DNA of 64,000 bases from Tigriopus japonicus. Lineage: Eukaryota; Arthropoda; Copepoda; Harpacticoida; Harpacticidae. How positions within the stretch are numbered: position 1 is the stretch's first letter; each line of letters begins with the position of its first letter. Of the stretch, positions 25,455-35,373 are shown piece by piece. The position numbers and the translations under genes are program-made. The stretch covers positions 6,139,330 through 6,203,329 of the forward strand of contig CM021319.1 in NCBI GenBank assembly GCA_010645155.1. The letters run 5' to 3'. The notes beneath the pieces are model-generated. The model made no database searches. It had not been told where the DNA came from and saw only the letters and a list, made by a program, of their open reading frames with translations.

Positions 25455-25790
25455 GATATGGCATCAAGTTCAAAAGAATACATCTGCAACAAAATACAAC
25501 TGAATGAATTTGCTCCAGATTGTTTATTTTCACTCACCGTGGATCCCACGTTATGGGCAATTACCGGGCGGATTGAAGTGAGAAAGAAAGTCATTTACCC
25601 TTTCCTGTCGCTAAGTTTTCACCAACATTTCTCAACTTAACTTTGCGCAGTGAGCCAACGAGTATTCGTGAATACTTCCTCGCCCCTTCCCCCTTAAGAA
25701 ACGAGGTCAAAACCCATTGAAGTCTGAATATTTACCACTCAAGGTCGTTCCCATCAAGGCATTAGTTATGCCATTACTGCAATTCATTAT
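25455..25790. other. Presumed 3' flank of scny
   Basis: No ORF or RNA signal is seen. It would contain the 3' untranslated region if the exon ending at 25454 is used. Confidence 0.35.
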
Positions 25791-25794
25791 ATTT

Positions 25795-26040
25795 TTGCAG
25801 TTAAGTAAATATGAAGCAGAAATTTTTGACTGAAGTAATGGCAAATGAAATTTAATAATAATTTACGGAAGCAATGGCAAGTGTAATGTACTACTCTTTG
25901 ACGGAAGTAGTGGCAAATGTAATGCATTAGTTTCGGCGAAAGTAAAGGCAAATGTAATGGATTGCTTTTTGACGAATGTAATGGCACCTGTAACGTAATT
26001 ACTATTTGACGAACGTAATGGCAAATGTAATGAATACTAA
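25795..26040. repeat. Degenerate minisatellite, unit about 40-50 bp
   Basis: Five to six imperfect units share the core GGCAAATGTAATG preceded by TTTGACGAAAGTAAT-like sequence. Units differ by substitutions and small indels. No coding role is evident. Confidence 0.65.
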
Positions 26041-27352
26041 AATATTTTTGTGGCTGATGCCTTGGTTTCTAGCAAATGTGAAGGAACTTGAAAACCGTAA
26101 GCAAATCAACATCAATGGTGTTCACTGTACAATCCAATCTATAATTTCTGAGAATGTCCATTACAAATAACAAACAATTAAACCGTAAGTTTTGTGTTCA
26201 CCGCATTTCAGAGTATATGATTTGTATCGGTATATATTCGTAAAATATAAGAGCCATTTTTTCGCGTAAAATATTCTTTTTTATGACACCAAGACAAATC
26301 CGTTATCCTTCGGATACTCTACTTTTAAACTAAGAATTAAAAGTGCCTCAAAAAATGACGTAAATTGAAAATAAATGATAGAGAATCAGAGGGTTTAACG
26401 TCACGGCCTTTGGTTTTCTTTAGATGCTTTGTGAGTGAGTGAAAAAATGCAGATTTTTAATTAGAAAAGGAACCCTTCCAAATCAACTAAATATTGTTCA
26501 GTAACTACATGGTAGGCCATAACGTTAAATCAAGCAAAAAGAGGCTGATTCAAGGGAAAACATGTTTCAGATACGTTGTGGTCATATGTACATTGAACGC
26601 AAAATAATATAAGCTATTTGACGTTGCAGTCTTTGTTTTTTACCACATCAAGGATTCGATCACTACCTTGCTAAAATGCAGATTTGTCGCACCATTCTTC
26701 GCGGTCGGAAAATTTCGTTCAAACTCACAAAAACTGGTTCAAAAAATTCTGAAATAGAAGTATCTCCGAAATTAGAAAAAATGGGATTGGCCTTACTTAT
26801 TTAATCCCATATCTATTTTAAGATGACTTATGGTTGAAGTATGATTTTCTTTTTGTCAGGTGCTTTTTTGTTTTCGGTTAAGAGCTCTTTTGATCCATTA
26901 CTGGATGTAATTGATGTTACTTTTCCAAAAAATTAAGCTTACGTATACCAAAATCAAGTTAAGAACCCCCAAATCTTCTGGACTGGGAAGCTAGCGTTGA
27001 AATTTCCAGGTAGGAAAGGGTTCACAATGAAAACAGGCCTCAAGGCTTATGAGGAACCTCAGGTGGTAAATAAGTAAACCCTTCTTATTGTCATAATGCC
27101 TAACCCTTGAATAAAATCAATCAATCAATGAAATCAAATCAAGAAATTTGGTTTCTAATGAAAAAAAAAAACACTTTTTTTTGGATTGTAAGTGTCAGGG
27201 TCGGAGGGTTGAGCCTCGTCCGACCAGCGATGCCAGCCATCGCATCGTCCATTATTTTCCAAAAGGCAACTCCAAGTCCGGAATCAGAATGGTTTTTGGT
27301 CTGTGTGCAACAGCGCTCGCTTTAAAGTTTCTTTGAGAAAGGATGTAAGGTT
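26041..27352. other. AT-rich intergenic DNA with a MITE end
   Basis: At about 26868-26910 the sequence resembles the right terminus of the MITE at 16746-17075 (CGGTTAAGAGCTCTTTTGATCC). Nothing else is recognised. Confidence 0.4.
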
Positions 27353-27420
27353 GGAGAGGAGAATCGAACCTGGGACTTCACTCTTTATAGGAAACTAAAC
27401 TGCACTAACCACGTCTCCCC
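27353..27420 (-). repeat. tRNA-like sequence, probably a SINE head or tRNA pseudogene
   Basis: Read on the minus strand it begins GGGGAGACGTGGTTAGTGCAG and ends in a perfect B-box, GGTTCGATTC, followed by TCCTCTCC. The A-box-like TGGTTAGTGCAG and the B-box are correctly spaced for an RNA polymerase III promoter. At 68 nt it is short, the T-stem does not pair well and no clean anticodon arm forms. A functional tRNA is therefore unlikely; a tRNA-derived SINE is more plausible. Confidence 0.5.
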
Positions 27421-27733
27421 ACTTTTTGCATTGCATTCTTCTGCAAATGAGACCGAGCTTGGGTTGGGTTTAAATTTTCAATTTTAGCTCAATTGAATGT
27501 CAGTGAAAAGTTGTGGCCTCTCAAAGTCATACAGAATAGATCAAGTTTTTCCCTTGTTACGGGAATTCGTTTCCTTGTAAAAATGCTTGTTAATGGTTCT
27601 GGCACTTTTTCTAAAATGTAAAATTTGCCGCTTATGGGCGCAAAATTATACTCTCTGGTCTGCTCTCTTATGAAACGAAACCTGCAATGAATAAACTTGA
27701 TATGCATTAAAGTCAGAACAAACTATAAATGGT

Positions 27734-28381
27734 ATGGGAGATGCAGGGGGAGGTTTGAGTGATCTCTTCAAAAATCTTATCGCGGGCGGATGAAAGAAGA
27801 GAAAAGGCTTGTTTGGCAACGGTGGGTGGCTCGTGAGAATTTGCGCAGTTTAAGGGTTTTCGCAATTTACAGACCGCCCTTGCGAATTAGATGCCGTGAA
27901 AAATGTCGAATTGCAAGTTTGAACACCTTTGGTTAGGATTTTGGAATAAAATGCACACTTTATTTGCTCGTTCTTGCACGAGAAAATTCTCAACAAAAGG
28001 CCACTTTTTTGGGTAAGTACAAGTGTAAGTGATGTTATAAGCACTGATTTGTATTGTAAAGCTCCAAAACCATCATGGTATCAAACAAAATGCCGTTTTT
28101 TGTACGTGTTTCTCTTCAATATCAAAGGTCTTTTTTAAGTGCTTGCCATTTTTTGATCAAAAGAATAATTTTGCAAATTCTTACAAAACCGAGAGTCAAA
28201 ATGTCCAAACTGGCAATTCGACAATTTTTGTAGCATCTAAGTCATAAGGGCGGTCTGTAAAACGCGAAAACCCTTGCACCGACCAAAATCTTACATTGAC
28301 GAACAAGCCTTTTCTCTTCTTTCATCCGCCCGCGATAAGATTTTTGAAGAGATCACTCAAACCTCCCCCTGCATTTCCCAT
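27734..28381. repeat. Foldback/MITE with long inverted ends
   Basis: The left arm starts ATGGGAGATGCAGGGGGAGG, and the right end is the complement of ATGGGAAATGCAGGGGGAGG. The arms match over about 80 bp (27734-27815 with 28300-28381), and a second matching block contains ACAGACCGCCCTT (about 27848-27890 with 28245-28275). There is no coding content. The target duplication is unclear, possibly TA. Confidence 0.7.
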
Positions 28382-28519
28382 TAAATGCCATCATCGCAGA
28401 ACATCCTTTAGAAAAAGATCAAAGATCAAGCGCTGATGGAGGTGGTTTTGTAATGGTAAGAGTAATGGTAAGTTTTGTAATTGTAATGGTAAGTATGGTT
28501 AGCTGTACTCTATGAAAGT

Positions 28520-29915
28520 GTTTGCTCAAATGCCAAGACTTCTAATTACGATTTTTGATGTCACAGTGTCATAATGAAGAAATCTTGTGAATACATACAT
28601 ATTAAAAGTAGCTCAAATAACTATATTAATTCACTTAAAACCATTAAACCCAAAATATTTTCCCAAACCATATTAATAGATATTGAGAGGGTCCTTAGTT
28701 ATGAGTTGATACGAAATTTGATCAATATCTATTGAGCAGATTAATAACTATCATTACTTGAAGACTTTAAAATGCATCGAATTACGCCATGAAATGCTCC
28801 GGCTGTATGTTCCAGCAATGAACCCTGAACAAAATTTCAGCTGATTCCACAAAATAAGCGCCTCTTGCGGTCAGATTGAGACATAGTTGCCAGCTAATGA
28901 GTGTGTTTTAATGCCACTCTTTGGCAAACCGTTCAAGATTTTCTTGAAATCAACATTTCTCCGAAATGTACGATTTTGATAACAAAATGCCATTGCAAAG
29001 AAATGTAAGCATCTAAGGATAAACCTATTTCTCCAAAGTTTTGCCAAAAGTGGCATTAAAAACCACTCTCTAGCTGGTAACTATGTCTCAATACGACCGC
29101 AAGAGGCGCTTATTTTGTGGAATCAGCTGAAATTTTGATCAAGGTTAATTGCCAAGAAAAATAATTTACATTTTCGAAGTCGCAAAAATAAATGATAATT
29201 TTTCGTTTCTCTATGATATTGTATAGTTTGTAAGGTTGATATATAATATAACTTAAAACTAACTTATAAGGTATATTTTTGGATTCTTTTTTCTTTGGTA
29301 CTTTTATCAAACATTGTAAGACATAAGGTAAAATTTTCGCAGAATTCCAATGCAAACTGTTTGTTGCAAATATTGCACTTTTTGAACCAAAAATTTACGT
29401 TGTACTAAAAGTTTATTTTTCAAGTAGGCGCAAATCACCAATAACTTTTGAATTTATGGAATTCTACCTTATCAAAAATGATTTACAAAAATCTCATTAA
29501 AAAGTGAACACTTTTAGTCAGTTTAAAGTTATATTATAAATCAATCTTACAATCAAGACAGAATCATAGGGAAATGAAAAATTATCATTTATTTTTGCGA
29601 TATCGAAAATGTAAATTATTTTTCTTGGCAATCGCTGCAACATATAGCCGGAGCATTTTATGGCATAATTCGATGCATTTTAAAGACTTCAAGTAATGAC
29701 AGTTATTGATCAAATTTCGTATCAACTCATAACTAAGGACCCTCTCAATATCTATTAATATGGTTTGGGAAAATATATTGGTTTTAATGGTTTTAAGTGA
29801 ATTAATATAGTTATTTGAGTTACTTTTAATATGTATGTATTCACAAGATTTCTTCATTATGACACTTTGGCATTAAAAATCGTAATTGGAAGCCTTGGCA
29901 TTTGAGCCAACACTT
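28520..29915. repeat. Composite nested palindrome, about 1.4 kb
   Basis: The outer arms (about 28520-28815 and 29640-29915) are inverted copies; both contain GAAATCTTGTGAATACATAC or its complement and the TCATAACTAAGGACC block. Nested inside is a second inverted pair (about 28845-28935 and 29035-29132) sharing GCGCCTCTTGCGGTC, and a third (about 29148-29205 and 29575-29635) sharing ATAAATGATAATTTTTC. This fits foldback elements inserted into one another. Only short ORFs are present, each crossing an arm. Confidence 0.7.
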
Positions 29916-30360
29916 AAACATAAATTTTAACCACTGTGAAGAGTCAATAAAACCAGAGGTCATAGACCACGGCCAAAACTGATTCAAGCTGCGAAGATCA
30001 CCATTGCAAAAAGTTTTGGCAAAAACATAATCAATTATTACATTGGCACGACAACTCATTGCAATGGGCCACGGGGATTCCAAGGAAATTGTTATTAGGT
30101 CGCTATTAGGTATCTCTGCAAACATCAGGTAGAGTCAAAGAGCACAAACTCATTTGACACACTCAGGATTGGCAACAAGTTCTGCTTTCTGATGAATCTT
30201 TCGAGTTATTTCATCCTAATTTATATTAGAACGATTTTATGTGAGCCAACAACCAAAGCAACATCCTTCTCACTTACTCTGTCAAACATCTGAGCAAGAT
30301 AAGGATTTTTTATGGTTGGTTGAGGATTTTCTACTACTGCTGCAAGGAAAGTGATTCCCT
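29880..30360 (-). pseudogene. Unrecognised coding-like fragments
   Basis: Two minus-strand segments read like protein. One follows an acceptor-like TTATTTTTGCAG at about 30361 and runs 41 codons (contains ENPQPTIKNPYLAQMFDRV) to a stop near 30233. The other, 30125-29880, contains SPWPIAMSCRANVIIDY and ends within the arm of the neighbouring palindrome. They may be exons of one decayed gene or of an element's transposase. No family is recognised. Confidence 0.25.
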
Positions 30361-30373
30361 GCAAAAATAAATA

Positions 30374-31515
30374 TCAAATGAAATAATTTAAACAAATAAA
30401 ATTAATGTTGGCAGATCTATGCAACCCTTGAATGGTGGGTTGATCAGGAATAGTATTCGAAAATTTATCAAACCCTGCTTTAAATGCTGTTAGAGGATCA
30501 GCTCCTACATATTCCCGACGAAGGCAAATAGGCAACAAATTGAACAATGAAGGAGCCCGATAAAGAAGAGAGGAGGACTTCATTATTCGAATCGAACTAG
30601 TCTCGATTCCCTTGGATTTGGAGGTGCTCTCAAAAGGCAAGTAAAACCTCTACGATCACTACAACTGATCTCAAAGCCTGGGTTAGAACAGAGCCCATGA
30701 ACGCTCTTGAAAACATACAGTATCAGATACCTTTCATACCTTCTCTGAGTACTGTAAAACCCTAACTTTCAGAGCCTCTCCCAATACGAGAGCTCTCTCA
30801 TTTCTGTGATGTTCCTAGTGAAACATCTCTGGACCTGCTCGACCTTTTGCAAACCTGCCGAACTCATTGGAGCCCAAATGGGGGAAGCATATTCAAGATG
30901 CGGTTGAACAATTGACTTGTACAGAGTTAGCATCGTAACACTATCTCTGGACTTGAAAGTGCGATAGATCCAGCCGCACGTTTGAAATGCCTTCCCCACT
31001 TTCAACTGGATATGCTCATCAAACTTTTCATCGTTTTGGACGACAACTCCTAAATCCCTCATGGACGATACCTGCTCAATATCATAACCTCCATTGTCTT
31101 TGAGTGGAACATCCAGTTTTGACGTCCCATACGTCATTGTGCGGAATTTCATCCAGTTCAATGCCATATTACTCTGTACAACCGAAGAGTAGACTTTCTT
31201 CAAGTCCTCAACTAAACATTTCGAGTCCTGACCATTCCTTCCACAAACTAATTTTGTGTCATCAGCCTATGACGAAATACTGGCTTTTATTCTAAACTTC
31301 TGAAGAGGAGCAATAAAGAGAATAAACAGGAGCGGGCCTAAAATTGAACCTTATGGAACACCTGACTTGACATCATACATGCCACTAAATGATCCTTCAA
31401 CTTTAACCATTTGCTTTCTATCACTCATGAAACTATCAATCCAATTCAGGACCTTATCCTGGATCCCAAACTCTTTGAGTTGATCAAGATTTGGGGCTTT
31501 TGAGCTCAGAATTGC
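30374..31515 (-). mobile_element. Dead non-LTR retrotransposon (reverse transcriptase fragment)
   Basis: The minus strand encodes the C-terminal half of a LINE-type reverse transcriptase. The order is DRKQMVKVEG, the motif SGVPxGSILGPLLFILF, xADDTKLV, MRDLGVVV and LEYASPIWAP, followed by the downstream region. The order and wording are those of Jockey/CR1-like elements. Two inactivating stops are visible: TAA in place of the Gln codon in VPQGS (31353-31351) and TAG in place of the residue before ADD (31269-31267). The 5' part is absent, as expected for a 5'-truncated insertion. Confidence 0.85.
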
Positions 31516-32214
31516 ATTTCATCCCCAAAAATTGTATGGGGACGGCTGACCACAATATTGAAAAAAAGTCTAAATACAACAAAGAAAATTGACCCATCAT
31601 TAACATCACCCTTCATTGTCAGAAATGTCAAGGGTAATTTTTCAAAAAGATGTTGCACATGCTCACAAGTCAAAAAAGCAACAACGTGGATTGAAAGTTA
31701 ATGGAATGTGGCCAAGGAATCTCCATGACGAATCTCCAATAAAAAATATTCAATTAACTCTTCATAAGGCACTGAACAAGACGGCCACAATTACCAACAA
31801 AGAAATCGAGAGAGATCCTGAAAAATCCCAGACAACTTGATTCTTCTGGGAGCCAGAAAGGATAAGAAATGTTTAAAACTTCAAGGAGAATACAATGGGA
31901 AACAAAACGATTTTTTTGAATTCGGGGCTAAATATTTAGAGGAAATTTAAAAGGGGGCAAATAACATGATCCCCACCGGTATACTGAAGAGAGTGTAGAA
32001 TGAATGAGCTCGCTCTTTTGTGGTCAAAAATTACCAGAAGGTTAGCTCAATCATTTTGTGTAAGATTATGCAATAAGTTCTACGTAATTCTCATCACTAG
32101 CTTCCCAGTCTGGAGAAATTCATTCGTTTATGTCTTGGGTCATCAGTTGCATCGGAAACGCAGAAGTTATAATGAGAGTAAACTCCAAGACTGTTAAGGA
32201 GACTTGATTTTGGT
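31516..32214. other. Intergenic, nothing recognised
   Basis: There are two short ORFs of no recognisable family (31616-31840 and 32000-32197) and no bounded repeat. Confidence 0.4.
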
Positions 32215-32600
32215 ATACTCAAGTTTTTTTTCAGACATGTTCAAGATACTTTGAAAAGTATCTAGATAAGATAGTATTTTTCGCAAAGTATCTAGATAAA
32301 GACAGTTTAAGATACTTCTCAAAAAAATGTATCTAGATAAAGATATTTCAAGATAGTTTGCCGAAAAAAGGATCTAGATAGAAATACTTAAAGATACTTT
32401 CCAGAAAGAAGTATCTAGATAAAGATAGTTCAAGATAGTTTGCCGAAAAAAGGATCTAGATAGAAATACTTAAAGATACTTTCCAGAAAGAAGTATCTAG
32501 ATAAAGATAAGAGCTTCCCGAAAAAATTATCTACATAAGATACTTCAAGATACTTTTCAGAAAACGTATCTATATAAGATACTTCTAGATACTTTTCTTA
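32215..32600. repeat. TATCTAGATA minisatellite, 82-bp higher-order unit
   Basis: Units share GTATCTAGATAAAGATA followed by TTCAAGATAGTTTGCCG and TACTTTCCAGAAAG. Two almost identical 82-bp units start at about 32329 and 32411, each made of two diverged halves of about 41 bp. The same array resumes at 34641, on the other side of the LTR element, so the element landed inside it. Confidence 0.75.
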
Positions 32601-32887
32601 ATAATGCATAATGTCAAATTGTTTGAGCATTATGCACATTGAAAGTGGATGCATTATACATACATGTTGAGACTTGAGAGTGGACACATTATGCACATTG
32701 AGAGTGGATGCATTATGCACCCTTCCTCAAAGTGGATAATGAATGCATCCTCAGATTACTCACTCAATGTGCATAATGTGTCCACCCTCAAGTTTCAACA
32801 TGCATAATGCATCCACTTTCAATGTGCATAATGCACAAATAATTTGACATTATGCATTATGAAGAATAGTATCTAGAAGTATCTTAT
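32576..32887. repeat. Large palindrome (foldback), arms about 125 bp
   Basis: The left arm at about 32576-32704 and right arm at about 32763-32887 are inverted copies separated by about 60 bp. Both carry ATAATGCATAATGTCAAAT, CATTATGCACATTGAAAGTG and GTGGACACATTATGCACATT or complements. The arms extend into the surrounding TATCTAGATA repeat. It could form a cruciform or long hairpin RNA. Confidence 0.75.
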
Positions 32888-32989
32888 CTAGATACTTTTT
32901 GAGAAAATGCATAATCCATAGTAAACAATGCAGTACGATGCTTTAACACAAAAGATTGAGAGAACTAGATAAAGATAGTTTAAGATAGT

Positions 32990-33180
32990 TGTTATGTTCT
33001 ACGACGGACAATACATGGGAGACCGGGATCGGTAGAACAAGTTTATTCACGTAGAATAATGATGAAGAATGGATATAGAAAGATGGAAACAAAAGGTTTA
33101 AATACCAAGGGGAACGCAGAGGGTAAATTAGTGCGAGCACAGGGAGAGAGCAGGACGAACTGAAATACGAATACAACACA
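32990..33180 (-). repeat. LTR copy A (191 bp)
   Basis: On the plus strand it begins TGTTATGTTCTACGACGG and ends AATACAACACA. It is the 3' LTR in element orientation, with the purine tract beside it at 33181-33205. Its last 31 bases are identical to those at 34610-34640. Confidence 0.75.
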
Positions 33181-34120
33181 CCTCCCCCAAATCAAATTTC
33201 CCCCCGAACATTTGATTCACACCTTCATGTAAAAAATTGGTACTGCCAATCAAAATGATACTGGGGTTGACACACCTCAGATGGTAATCAAAGATTCCAA
33301 AACCCCATTCGCGACAAAAATGGCCTGGTTCAATGAAGCCAACGGTGGGTTCTTCAACGGAACATACGACGACAAGAAACTCGTCTTGGGGCGACGAACT
33401 GCTTGGACCTCCCACTTCCGACGACTCTACTGCACATAACGTGGTCTCGTTGACCAGCAACGATTCATAGATCAACTCATCAGTTTGATTTTCCGACACG
33501 ATCATAACCCGGGATGGCGTCTGGTTCAAGACCACAGCCTCACGACAGTGGGTCAACTCGTCCTCACGACAGCAGGTCAACTCGTCCTCACGACAGCAGG
33601 TCAACTCGTCCTCACGACAGCAGGTCAACTCGTCCTCACCACAATGGGAAAACTCATCCGCATCAAAGCGGGAAAACTCATCCGCACGACAGCGGGAAAA
33701 CTCATCCGCACGACAGCGGGAAAATTCGGGTTGATTGTCTGACACAGACATCACCCTGGATGGCTTCTGGTTCAGGACCAGAGCCTCACGACGACATCGT
33801 AAACGCCGGATTTCGTGCTCCAACGAGAGCAATCCACTGTAGAGTGCACAGAAGACACGGTCATCTTCATGCACAGAGGCCTCGTCCACACACTGGACCT
33901 CTATGTGGGCGTCTCCATAAGCCTCACACCGGGCTTCAACGATTTGGAGTTCATTCTCCAGGGCGGAGATTTCCCACAACTCAATGGACGACACGTCCAG
34001 CAGACGAAGACCTTCGACACGAGATTTGAGGGCTTCAAGGGCTCCACTTGCCCGCAAACGGAGCTCACCACGTCTCCTCTCCAACACTAACAGAGGGACA
34101 CGCTCGACGTTTGGATCCAT
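33128..34120 (-). CDS. Gag-like ORF of the LTR element, with 24-bp coding repeats
   Basis: From the ATG at 34120 the frame is open for about 330 codons to 33128, overlapping the left LTR. The N-terminal half is Leu/Glu/Arg-rich and probably coiled-coil, resembling a Gag-type structural protein in composition only; no zinc knuckle is seen. The middle (33535-33728) is a tandem array of eight 24-bp units, each giving eight residues of the type EDELTCCR or ADEFSRCR. The array is flanked by a duplicated segment (VLNQxPSRVM). The frame also reads through the purine tract as MFGGKFDLGEV. Gag identity is inferred from its place in the element. Confidence 0.5.
   Translation of the reverse strand: MDPNVERVPLLVLERRRGELRLRASGALEALKSRVEGLRLLDVSSIELWEISALENELQIVEARCEAYGDAHIEVQCVDEASVHEDDRVFCALYSGLLSLEHEIRRLRCRREALVLNQKPSRVMSVSDNQPEFSRCRADEFSRCRADEFSRFDADEFSHCGEDELTCCREDELTCCREDELTCCREDELTHCREAVVLNQTPSRVMIVSENQTDELIYESLLVNETTLCAVESSEVGGPSSSSPQDEFLVVVCSVEEPTVGFIEPGHFCREWGFGIFDYHLRCVNPSIILIGSTNFLHEGVNQMFGGKFDLGEVCCIRISVRPALSLCSH
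33535..33728. repeat. 24-bp tandem repeat, eight units, in frame
   Basis: Plus-strand units read CTCACGACAGCAGGTCAACTC and variants with GGGAAAACTCATC. The period is exactly 24 bp, so the reading frame is kept. It is flanked by near-copies of GGATGGCGTCTGGTTCA at about 33511 and 33757. Confidence 0.85.
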
Positions 34121-34212
34121 CTCCAACTCGATGAATACACCGACAACTTCCTCGGAATCCCTCAGGTTCGACACACCCCCAACAACACTGGGATGTTTCC
34201 GCTACTGCGCCA

Positions 34213-34383
34213 TGTTATGTACTACGACGGACTAACACGGGAAACCGGGATAACGGTGGATGAGTTTATTCGTAGAATAACGATGAAGAATGGATAATGA
34301 AAGAACAGAACAACAGGTTTAAATATGAAGGAGGAACGCAGTAGGAAGTACATGAGAGAGCACAGGAACTCGAATACACCACA
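34213..34383 (-). repeat. LTR copy B (171 bp, diverged)
   Basis: It begins TGTTATGTACTACGACGG and ends AATACACCACA. It aligns with copy A throughout with substitutions and small deletions, and lies directly beside the primer-binding-site-like sequence. Confidence 0.7.
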
Positions 34384-34414
34384 GAATGGATCATGGTTTT
34401 ACAATTAGAAGAGA

Positions 34415-34609
34415 NNNNNNNNNNNNNNNNNNNNNNNNNNNNNNNNNNNNNNNNNNNNNNNNNNNNNNNNNNNNNNNNNNNNNNNNNNNNNNNNNNNNNN
34501 NNNNNNNNNNNNNNNNNNNNNNNNNNNNNNNNNNNNNNNNNNNNNNNNNNNNNNNNNNNNNNNNNNNNNNNNNNNNNNNNNNNNNNNNNNNNNNNNNNNN
34601 NNNNNNNNN
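34415..34609. other. Assembly gap (195 N)
   Basis: An unbroken run of N. Its length may be an estimate. It hides the start of LTR copy C and any internal sequence between copies B and C. Confidence 0.99.
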
Positions 34610-34640
34610 GCAGGACGAACTGAAATACGAATACAACACA

Positions 34641-35030
34641 ATAGTTTTCCAAAAAAAGTATCTAGATAAAGATATTTCAAGATAGTTTGCCGAAAAAAAT
34701 ATCTAGATAAAGATACTTTAAGATACTTTCCTGAAAATAGTATCTGGATAAAGATACTTATTGTTTATTGTTGAGTGCCACTCAAAAACACAGTGTGTAC
34801 CAGAGAGTATAGACTATAGTGAGAGAAAAATAAGAGAAAAAAGGGAGACAATCTCACAAATCACGTGAACAAACGTTGACAAGAAAAAGATTGAAAATAA
34901 TAATAATAATAATAAAAGTGTCTAGATAAAGATAAAAGATAAACTATCTTTTATCTTTTACAAAGATAAACTATCTTTTATCTTTTATAAAGATAAACTA
35001 TCTTTTATCTAGATAAGATAATTGAACAGG
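34641..35030. repeat. Continuation of the TATCTAGATA minisatellite plus simple repeats
   Basis: The same units as at 32215-32600 run to about 34760. They are followed by an (AAT)n run near 34895-34915 and tandem AAAGATAAACTATCTTTTATC palindromic units at about 34925-35015. Confidence 0.7.
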
Positions 35031-35373
35031 TCTGTTTTTTTTCAAATTAGTGCAAAAACATGCAACTTTTCTGATACTTATATTCCTTTTTATTTTCTTA
35101 GGACTAGCCTGAATTACTATACTATTTTCTTACTTGATAACTTTAGAAACGACATGCGTGAAAGTCTATGGATGTACTTCACGTTTTCGGGCATAGTTCT
35201 ACCGCCAATATTAAGGGACAAGATTTATTCAGAGAACAACTTTCCATACTGTATATTATGACTGTACAGTATATACTTCAAGAATGAATAATTCAAGCTT
35301 TTGACAGAATTTAAATGAACCTAAAGGTGTTGGCCGTTTGTTAAGGGAAACAATTCGGCTCTTCCCCAAATAA
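35031..35373. other. 3' flank of the giant secreted-protein gene
   Basis: It lies past the minus-strand stop at 35374 and contains a short plus-strand ORF of no recognisable family. No canonical AATAAA is visible in the first 100 bases downstream of the stop. Confidence 0.4.

Larger units (their letters stand above)
32990..34640 (-). mobile_element. Non-autonomous LTR retrotransposon (TR-GAG/TRIM-like) containing an assembly gap
   Basis: Terminal repeats start TGTTATG and end ACAACACA (TG...CA). The insertion is flanked by 5-bp direct repeats ATAGT (32985-32989, 34641-34645). Read on the minus strand, a primer-binding-site-like TGGCGCAGTAGCGGAAAC (34212-34195) directly follows the LTR at 34213, and a purine-rich tract (about 33205-33181, with GGGGGG and GGGGGAGG) directly precedes the LTR at 33180. 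Between them is one ORF and no reverse transcriptase, protease or integrase. Three LTR copies are visible: 32990-33180, 34213-34383 (more diverged) and the end of a third at 34610-34640, identical to the first over 31 bp. The gap lies between the last two, so the right side may be a second partly missing unit. Confidence 0.78.

Noticed and set aside
27353..27420. Functional tRNA gene on the minus strand
   Set aside because: Only 68 nt, poor T-stem and no clear anticodon arm; listed as a tRNA-derived repeat instead.
33535..33728. CRISPR-like regular repeats
   Set aside because: Units are contiguous with no spacers and keep a reading frame; eukaryotic coding minisatellite.
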